Source: Pseudomonas petrae (lineage in GTDB: Bacteria; Pseudomonadota; Gammaproteobacteria; Pseudomonadales; Pseudomonadaceae). Taken from it: 64,000 bases of DNA. The notes beneath the pieces are model-generated. The model did no database searches and was not told the origin of the DNA. It was given only the letters and a program-made list of their open reading frames with translations. This document shows, piece after piece, positions 24,986 to 33,700 of the stretch; position 1 is the stretch's first letter, and each line of letters begins with the position of its first letter. A program made the translations under genes and the position numbers. The stretch spans positions 43,682 through 107,681 of the forward strand of contig NZ_JAKJXE010000017.1 of the NCBI RefSeq assembly GCF_021728295.1, written 5' to 3'.

Positions 24986-25623
24986 AACGTCTACTCGTCG
25001 TACTGCTCGCCACCTTCACCCTGCCGGTGTGGGCACTGGATGCACCTGACCAGCAACGCCTGACAGGCATCCAGCAGGATTGGGCGCGGATTCAATACCA
25101 GTTGCCGGAAGACCAGCGAGTCGCCGCATTTGAACAGTTGGCCGCCAAATCCTCTGCCTTCACGCAGCAGCGTCCCGCCGCCGCCGAGGCCTGGATCTGG
25201 TCGGGCATTGTCACCAGCAGTTGGGCCGGTGCCCAGGGCGGACTGGGTGCATTGAGCAAGGTGAAAACCGCGAAAGCCGATCTCGAAAAAGCATTGACGC
25301 TGGACCCCAATGCCTTGCAAGGCTCCGCCTACGCCAGCCTGGCTGCGCTGTACGATCGCGTGCCCGGGTGGCCGATCGGGTTCGGCGACTCGGATAAGGC
25401 ACAAGGACTGCTGGAGCAGGCGCTGAAGATCAATCCCGAAGGCATCGATCCGCTGTACTTCTGGGGCGATCATCTCTACCGCCAAGGCCACTATGCTCAG
25501 GCAAAGGAAGCGCTGGAAAAGGCCTTGCTCGCTGCGCCACGGCCCGGCCGCGAAGTGGCCGACAGTGGACGTCGCAAAGATATCCAGCTATTGCTGGTGG
25601 ACGTAAACAAAAAACTGAAGTGA
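24982..25623 (+). CDS. Exported TPR-repeat protein
   Basis: The 213-residue product has a signal peptide (MKRLLVVLLATFTLPVWA, cleavage after residue 18) and about three tetratricopeptide-like units in its second half (LEKALTLDPNALQGSAYASL; LLEQALKINPEGIDPLYFWG; AKEALEKALLAAPRP). It should act in the periplasm, probably as a scaffold. It is encoded between the SDR and the response regulator, so its role may be to link the pathway product to the envelope or to the sensor kinase. Function not recognised. Confidence 0.82.
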   Translation: MKRLLVVLLATFTLPVWALDAPDQQRLTGIQQDWARIQYQLPEDQRVAAFEQLAAKSSAFTQQRPAAAEAWIWSGIVTSSWAGAQGGLGALSKVKTAKADLEKALTLDPNALQGSAYASLAALYDRVPGWPIGFGDSDKAQGLLEQALKINPEGIDPLYFWGDHLYRQGHYAQAKEALEKALLAAPRPGREVADSGRRKDIQLLLVDVNKKLK

Positions 25624-25633
25624 CGGGGCGTTC

Positions 25634-26296
25634 ATGCGTTTGCTGCTGGTTGAAGACGATGTCGCCCTCGGTGAGGGCATTCATCAGGCGTTGAGTCGCG
25701 AAGGCTACACGGTGGACTGGGTGAAAGATGGCGCCAGCGCCCTCCATGCGTTGTTGAGCGAAGTGTTCGATCTGGCCATTCTCGATCTCGGGCTGCCCAG
25801 GCTGGACGGCCTGGAGGTGTTGCGGCGCCTGCGTGAAAGTGGCTCATCCCTGCCAATGCTGATCCTCACGGCACGCGACGCCACCGAGGACCGCATCGCC
25901 GGCCTCGACGCAGGCGCTGACGATTATCTGATAAAGCCCTTCGATCTATCCGAACTCAAGGCACGCTTGCGGGCGCTGTTGCGGCGCAGTGCCGGACGTG
26001 CGCGGGTCATGATCGAGCACGCGGGCATCCGCCTGGACCCGACCACCCAGCAAGTCAGTTACAAAGATGATCCCGTCGCGCTCACCCCCAAGGAATACCA
26101 GCTGTTGTACGAACTGCTCTCCCCACCGGGCCGTGTGATGACCCGGGAACGCTTGATGCAGTTGCTGTACGGCTGGAATGAAGAAGCAGAGAGCAACACC
26201 CTCGAAGTGCACATCCATCACCTGCGCAAGAAATTTTCCAGCGACTTGATTCGCACGGTGCGCGGCGTCGGCTACCTGGTGGAGGATCGTCAGTGA
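25634..26296 (+). CDS. OmpR-family response regulator, PmrA/QseB-like
   Basis: A 220-residue regulator with an N-terminal receiver domain (acidic pair EDD at 7-9, phospho-acceptor Asp in LAILDLGLPRLDG, conserved Lys in DDYLIKPFD) and a C-terminal winged helix DNA-binding domain (TPKEYQLLYELL to VRGVGYLVE). The sequence is closest to the PmrA/QseB group, which binds CTTAA direct repeats; two such boxes lie at the head of its own operon. It starts ten bases after the TPR gene, and its last codon overlaps the kinase start. Confidence 0.92.
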   Translation: MRLLLVEDDVALGEGIHQALSREGYTVDWVKDGASALHALLSEVFDLAILDLGLPRLDGLEVLRRLRESGSSLPMLILTARDATEDRIAGLDAGADDYLIKPFDLSELKARLRALLRRSAGRARVMIEHAGIRLDPTTQQVSYKDDPVALTPKEYQLLYELLSPPGRVMTRERLMQLLYGWNEEAESNTLEVHIHHLRKKFSSDLIRTVRGVGYLVEDRQ

Positions 26297-27669
26297 CTTC
26301 GATCCGTCGACGCACGCTGACCCTGATCCTCGGGCTGGTACTGATCGGGCTGTTGATGCTGACGCTGGTCAACGTCCATGACAGCAACCACGAAATCGCC
26401 GAAGTCTACGATGCCCAGCTCGCCACCAACGCCAGGTTGCTGCAGGGCGTGATGCGCATGCCCCTGGCGCGGCAGGAGCATGCACAGCTGTACCAGGCGT
26501 TCAATCAGGCGTTGGCTCAAGCCGAACCTCGGGTCGACGGCCACCCCTACGAGAGCAAAATCGCCTTTCAGGTCTGGGACCTTCAAGGCCGGCTGCTGGT
26601 GCATACCCCCAGCGCGCCGAGCCTGACCCGTGCGCCTCAGTACACCGGCTTCAGCGATATCAATGATCTGGGCAAACATGAGTGGCGCACCTTCGTGCTC
26701 AGGGATGAGCAGCATGATTTGCTGATCTGGGTCGGCGAGCGTGACGACGTGCGCTCGGATCTGGTTAACCGCATCGTCCGCCACACAGTGACCCCCAATC
26801 TGATCGGCAGCCTGCTGCTGATGGGCGCGATCTGGCTGGCCATTGGCTGGGGACTCAAGCCGCTGGCCGATCTGGCCGCCACGCTGCGCGGTCGTCATCC
26901 AGGCTCGCTCGAACCGTTGCAACTGGCCCCGCTGCCCAGCGAGCTGGAGCCGATGCAAGCAGCGCTGAACAGACTGCTCGGACAGATTCAGGAGGTGCTG
27001 AGCCGTGAGCGGCGCTTCATCGCCGACGCCGCCCACGAAATGCGCACGCCGCTGGCGGTGCTGCGGGTGCATGCGCAAAACGTGCTGGAAGCGCGCGACG
27101 ACGCGCAGCGCGACGAGTCCCTAGGTTACCTCATCGTCGGCGTTGACCGCACGACACGGCTGGTCAATCAGTTGCTGACCGTCGCGCGGATGGAACCCGG
27201 TGCAGGCGCTGTTCTCACCCGTAACGCCGATATCGTTGCGGCCGTACGCGAGAGCCTGGTGCAAATGACGCCGTGGGTATTGAGCCGGGGGCTGGAGTTG
27301 GTGTTCGACTGCGATGCGCCCTCCCTGACGGTACGAACGGACTTCGCCGCCATCGACATTGCCCTGCAAAACCTGGTCACCAATGCGGTCAATTTTTCGC
27401 CCTTGAAGGGTCAGGTGATCGTCACCCTGGGCGTGAGCAATGGCTATTTCCAGCTCAGCGTTACCGACGATGGGCCCGGCATTGACGAAGCTGAGCGGGG
27501 ACGACTTTTCGAGCGGTTCTACAGCCGCGGCAACGATCAGGGCGCCGGGCTTGGCCTGACCATTGTGCAATCGATTGCACGACGCCTCGGCGGTGAAATC
27601 ACGCTGGAGAACCGCGCAGGAAGAGGCTTGTGCGCGACGCTATGTGCGCCAGCGAACAGACAGCCCTGA
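26293..27669 (+). CDS. Sensor histidine kinase, PmrB/QseC-like
   Basis: The 458-residue kinase starts at a GTG overlapping the regulator's stop. Membrane segment 1 is at about residues 8-27, a periplasmic sensing domain of about 140 residues follows, and membrane segment 2 is at 169-189. Next come a HAMP-like linker, a HisKA domain with H248 (DAAHEMRTPLAV), and the ATPase domain with N box NLVTNAVNFS, G1 DDGPGID and G2 GAGLGLTIV. It is the partner of the regulator just upstream. Polypeptide, metal or lipid signals are possible; the ligand is unknown. Confidence 0.93.
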   Translation: MTSIRRRTLTLILGLVLIGLLMLTLVNVHDSNHEIAEVYDAQLATNARLLQGVMRMPLARQEHAQLYQAFNQALAQAEPRVDGHPYESKIAFQVWDLQGRLLVHTPSAPSLTRAPQYTGFSDINDLGKHEWRTFVLRDEQHDLLIWVGERDDVRSDLVNRIVRHTVTPNLIGSLLLMGAIWLAIGWGLKPLADLAATLRGRHPGSLEPLQLAPLPSELEPMQAALNRLLGQIQEVLSRERRFIADAAHEMRTPLAVLRVHAQNVLEARDDAQRDESLGYLIVGVDRTTRLVNQLLTVARMEPGAGAVLTRNADIVAAVRESLVQMTPWVLSRGLELVFDCDAPSLTVRTDFAAIDIALQNLVTNAVNFSPLKGQVIVTLGVSNGYFQLSVTDDGPGIDEAERGRLFERFYSRGNDQGAGLGLTIVQSIARRLGGEITLENRAGRGLCATLCAPANRQP

Positions 27670-27796
27670 AAAAGCGTACTCACACTGTGGTGGCTTGAAC
27701 GCTTCGTTCACCAGGGCACATCGGTGCCGGCGCTCCGCTGTGCACACTGCTCAACATGCTGCGTTCGCCGGAGTGCAAGTCATTTCAGGGAAAATA

Positions 27797-30700
27797 ATGA
27801 CGAGCACATGGAAACGCACCAAACAGGCGATCTCCCGGGTCACACTTGCGGGTCGCGCCGGGGCCCATCCAAAGCTTGCGTTCGCCTACGAACGGCTACT
27901 GCGCGCCGAACTCTTCAACGCCGACCAGATGGCCAGCCATGGGATTGCCTTGGCCGGCCATCATCAACTCGGCGCAGTGACCGCGCGGGACTTCCTGCTG
28001 GGCAGGCTGGATGACAATGAGGCATTGCTCAAGGAAAGCTGCAACGCGTTAACTCAAGCCCAGGCGTCCGACCGCCGTATCACCCCGGCCGCCGAGTGGC
28101 TGCTCGATAATTTTTTCCTCATCGAAGATCACATCCGCACAGCAAGGTCCCACCTTCCCAAGGGTTACAGCCGTGAGTTGCCGCGCCTGAGCAATGGGCC
28201 CTCCAGCGGCCTGCCGAGGGTTTATGACATTGCCCTGGAGACGATTTCCCACGGTGATGGCCGGTTTGACGAACTGAGCCTGACGCGCTTCGTCGCCTCT
28301 TATCAGACGGTCATGCCGCTGACGCTGGGCGAGTTGTGGGCCATCCCGATCATGCTGCGCCTGGCATTGATCGAGAACCTGCGGCGAGTGGCCTCGCGGG
28401 TCATGGCCAACTGGGACGATCGCAACCTCGCCGATGACTGGGCCGAGCGGCTCATCGAGGTGTCCGAGCACGACGTGAAAAGCGTGGTGCTGAGCGTCGC
28501 CGACATGGCGCATTCATCCCCGCCCATGACCGCTGCATTCGTGGCCGAGTTCGCCCGTCGATTGCAGGGTCAAAGCGCTGCCCTGGCGCTGCCGCTCAAC
28601 TGGATCGAGCAGTTGCTCGCCGAGACCGGTTCGAGTACCGAACGACAGGTGCAATTCGATGCGCAGCAGCAGTCTGCGGATCAGATGTCCATCAGCAACA
28701 GCATCGCCAGCCTGCGCCTGCTCTCAGCCACCCCTTGGCGTGAATTTGTCGAAGCGATGAGCCAGGTCGAGCAGACCCTTCAACATGACCCGGCCGCGGT
28801 CTACCCGCGCATGGACTTCGCCACGCGCGACAGCTATCGCCACGTCATCGAACGGCTGGCCAGGCGCAGTCGACGCACTGAAATGTTCGTCGCGCAAACC
28901 GTCGTGGCGCTGTCCAGCGAACATCGAGACGCGGCAGCCGGAGACGATCTCGCCCGCCATATCGGGTTTTTCCTGGTCGGTCCCGGAATCGGCGTTCTTG
29001 AAGAAAAACTCGGTGCCCGTGTGCCCTTTCACGAACGCTGGAAACGCCTGCTGCAACGGTCACCCCTGACCTTCTACCTGGCGCCTGCAGGGGCCCTGAC
29101 GATTATTTTTGCGCTGCCGCTGCTGTCTTCGGCGCACCGGGATGGGCTGCCCGATGTCGCCCTCATCGCACTGGCGCTGCCCTGCCTGGTCATGACCAGT
29201 CGCCTGGCCTTCAGCCTCATCAACTGGCTGGTCACGTTCAGCCTGCTGCCCGCCATGTTGCCGAAGATGGATTACGCCGACGGGATTCCCGATGAGGCGC
29301 GTACGCTGGTCGCCATTCCCACGCTGATCGGTTCGCGCGCGGACATCGACGAACTGGTGGAGGGCCTGGAAGTCAGGTTCCTGGCCAATCGCGACAGCAA
29401 TCTTTTTTTCGCCCTGCTCACCGACTTTCTCGATGCGCCGACGCAAGTGCAGGCAGCGGATGCAGATCTGCTCGACTATGCCTCAGAGGCGATCAATCGA
29501 CTCAACGGCAAGTATGCGGACGAATTGCCAGCGCGGTTTTTCCTGTTTCACCGCCCCCGCCGCTGGAGCGCAAGTGAACGCGCGTGGATGGGCCACGAAC
29601 GCAAACGCGGCAAGCTGACCGACCTCAACGCGTGGCTGCGTGGCGCGGGCGAAGACCGTTTCACCACCATCGTGGGTGACATCTCGGCCCTTGGGTCTGT
29701 ACGTTATGTACTGACACTTGATACCGACACCCTGCTGCCGGGAGATGTTGCCCGCCAGTGCGTGGCCGCCATGATGCACCCGCTGAACCGCCCGGTTTTC
29801 GATGCGCAGCATGAGCGCGTCATTTCCGGGTACTCGCTGTTACAACCCCAGGTCGGCATCAGCCTGACCAGCACCCCCCGCTCGATCTATTCGCGCCTGT
29901 TTGGCAGTGGCGGCGGCGTTGACCCCTACACCCGGGCGGTCTCGGACATCTATCAGGACCTCTTCAAACAGGGCTCTTTCATTGGCAAGGGCATCTACGA
30001 TGTCGACGCGTTCACCTGCGCGCTGGAGGGCTGTCTGCCGGACAACCAGGTCCTCAGTCACGACTTGATCGAGGGCTGCTACGCCCGGTCAGGCCTGCTC
30101 AGCGACGTGCAGTTGTACGAGCAATACCCGTCTCGCTACAGCGTGGACGTCAAACGCCGCCATCGCTGGATTCGCGGCGACTGGCAGCTGATCCCCTGGA
30201 TCCTGCCCTGGACCCTGAACACGCGCGGCGAATGGGCACGCAATCGACTCGATGTGATGGCGCGCTGGAAGATTCTCGACAACCTGCGCCGCAGCCTTGA
30301 GCCGGCGGCTGTGTTGCTGATGCTGGCCTGGGGTTGGTTCGCCAGCAGTGAACCGCTGGCCTGGACATTGGCGGTGGTCGGCTTGCTGGTCATGCAACCG
30401 CTGCTCAGGACCCTGACCGATGGGTTGCAACCGCCGTTGAACGTGCCTTATCGGCAATACCTGGCCGCGCTGTCCAGGAGTCTGGGGCAGGACCTCGCTC
30501 AGGCTGCGGCCAACGTCGCATGGCTGCCGTTCGAGATGTATTACAGCGTGGGCGCCATTGCGCGCTCGCTCTGGCGCATCCTGTTCAGCCGCCGCCTGTT
30601 GCTGCAATGGCAACCCTCCCGCGAAGTCGAGCGCAACACGCAAAATCCGCTGCCGGCGCTCTACCGCGAGATGTGGCTAGGCCCTCTGCTCGCCCTCTGC

Positions 30701-33700
30701 GGGTTCGCCGGCTTGCTGACTGACCCGCTCGCGCTGGCGATCGCCATGCCATTCTTGCTCGCCTGGGCTGCGGGGCCCTGGATCGCCTGGCGCCTGAGCG
30801 CGATGCCGGAAAATGCAGTGTTCGAGCCTTCGGTGGAGGCATTGCGCTTCCTGCAGGTGCTCTCGCGGCGGACCTGGGCGTTTTTCGACGACTTCGTCGG
30901 GCCGCAGGATAACTGGCTGCCCCCTGACAACATTCAGGAAGAGCCGAAATCGGTGATCGCCCACCGGACCTCACCGACCAACATGGGCATGGCCTTGCTC
31001 GCGCATCTGGCGGCCCACGACTTCGGCTATCTCAGCACCGACCGACTGCTGCAGCGCTTGTCCGCATCGCTGGACACCATGGACAGCCTGGAGCGTTACC
31101 AGCAACATTTTTACAACTGGTACGACACGCAGACACTCAAGCCCCTGCGCCCTCAATACATCTCCACCGTTGACAGCGGCAACCTGGCCGGACACCTGCT
31201 GACCCTGCGTGCCGGTTTGATCCAGCTGCCCGACGCTGCGGTGTTCGATGCCGCGATGGTTAAAGGCCTGCGCATCACGCTGGACACGCTGCTTGAGACA
31301 ACGGACGCCGACGGCACATTGAACGCGCTTTACCCCCTGCTTGAAGAGGTTGCCGAAGCCCACGAACCCAGTGCGCTGTTGACGGCGTTGCAGACCGCCC
31401 GTGTTCGGGTGGCGGCCATGACGGCGGGCAGCACCGAAGACAGCGTTTATTGGCAAAACGCGTTGCTCGCGCAGTGTGATGACTGGATCGCGGCCCTCGA
31501 ACGTTATCGACTGCCCACGCCTTCGATCGGTCGACACCCGCGTCGCCGCACGCTGCGGGAGCTGTCCAGGCTGGATGAAGCTGACTGGGCTCTGGATGAT
31601 CACCCGCGCATTGACGCCGTCCGCCAGGCTGCCCGCGACGCGATCGCCCAACTGGATCGCCTGATCATGCTGACGGGCAATCTGGCGCAGATGGACTTCT
31701 CCCTGCTCTATGACCACAAACGCGACTTGTTCGTGATCGGCTACAACGCCGACGAGCGTCGCCTGGACACCGGCTATTACGACCTGCTGGCGTCCGAAGT
31801 GCGCCTGACCAACTTCGTGGTGATCGCCCAAGGTCAGATTCCGCAGCGGGCGTGGTTCACCCTCGGGCGACTGCTCGGTGACTCCGCCGGCGTACCGACG
31901 TTGATGTCCTGGTCCGGCTCGATGTTCGAATACCTGATGCCCATGCTGGTTATGCCCAACTACGACGGCAGCCTGCTTGACCAGACCTGCCGTGCGGCGG
32001 TGGCCGTGCAGATCGAACACGGAAAACGCCTGGGCATCCCGTGGGGCGTATCGGAATCGGGCTATTACACGCTGGATGCGCACTTCAATTACCAGTACCG
32101 GGCGTTCGGCGTTCAGGCCCTCGGCCTCAAGCGCGGCCTGGGCGACGACGTGGTTGTCGCGCCTTATGCCAGCGTGCTGGCCTTGATGGTGGACGCCGAG
32201 GCGGCCTGCAAAAACCTGCAGCGTCTTGCCCGCAAAGGTGCCTGCGGGCGCTACGGATTCTACGAGGCCATTGATTACACCGAAGCGCGTCTGCCACGGG
32301 GCCAGCGTTACGTCTGGGTGCAGTCCTTCATGGCCCACCATCAGGGGATGAGTCTGCTGGCCTTGGCCAGTGTGTTACTCAATCAGCCCATGCAACGGCG
32401 GTTTGAATCCGACCCAACCCTGCAGTCGGCCCTGTTGCTGTTGCAAGAGCGGGTGCCCAAAGTGGCAACACCTTACCTGCAAACCGCCCAGCAGCCGGCC
32501 GCAGGCGATGCAGGTGCCGGCCAGGAACACGACCTGAGGGTGTTCGCCAACCCCGGACAGAAGCGCCCGGCGGTGCAATTGCTGTCCAACGGCAAGTACC
32601 ACGTCATGCTCACCAGCGCCGGCGGCGGTTACAGCCGCCTCGACACCATGGCCGCCACCCGCTGGCAGGAAGACACCACCCGGGACAACTGGGGCATGTT
32701 CTGTTACTTGAGGGACGTTGCAACGGGCGCCGTCTGGTCCAGCGCCTTTCAGCCGACTTTGCACAGGGCCGAGAGCCACGAGGCCATTTTCAGCGATGCC
32801 CGTGCCGAGTTTCGCACCCGGGAACGGGACTTCGACACCCATATGGAAATCGTCGTTTCCCCTGAAGACAACATCGAACTGCGCCGCCTGCACGTGACCA
32901 ACCGAGGGGAATCTGCCAAGACGCTGGAGATCACCACCTATGCGGAAGTGGTGCTGGCTTCGCCGGAAACGGACGCCATGCACCCGGCGTTCAGCAAGTT
33001 ATTCGTGCAGACCGAATTGCTGCTGCCGCTGCAAGCCATCGTCTGTAGCCGCCGCCCGCGCGCCAGCGATGAAATCACGCCGTGGATGTGCCACCTGCTG
33101 GCGGCCCATGGGGTGGATATCCAGGCCATCTCCTACGAGACCGACCGTGCCCGCTTCATTGGTCGAGGCCGCAGCACCCAGTCGCCGGCAGCGCTGGACC
33201 CGGACTGCGAGCAACTGTCCGGCAGCGCCGGCCCGGTCCTGGACCCGATTGTCGCCATTCGTTGCCGGATCACCCTGCAGCCCGGGCAGCAAGGCACCAT
33301 CGATCTGGTCACAGGCGTCGCGGACAGCCGCCAAGACTGCCTCTCTCTGATCAACAAGTACCGGGATCGACATCTGGCGGATCGGGTCTTCGACTTGTCG
33401 TGGACCCACAGTCAGGTGCTGGTGCGTCAGCTCAACGTTTCGCCCGCCGATGCCCGTTTGTTTGAACAGATGGCCTCTTCACTGATTTACGCCAACGCAG
33501 GGTTGCGCCCCGACAGCACCGTGCTGACGGCCAACCTGCGCAACCAGCAAGGCCTGTGGGGACAGTCGATTTCCGGCGACCTTCCCATTGTGCTGTTGCA
33601 GGTCACAAGCCTTGAGAATATCGAGCTGGTCCAGAAGATGATTCAGGCCCACGCCTACTGGCGCCAGAAAGGCTTGCTGACGGACCTGCTGATCTGGAAC

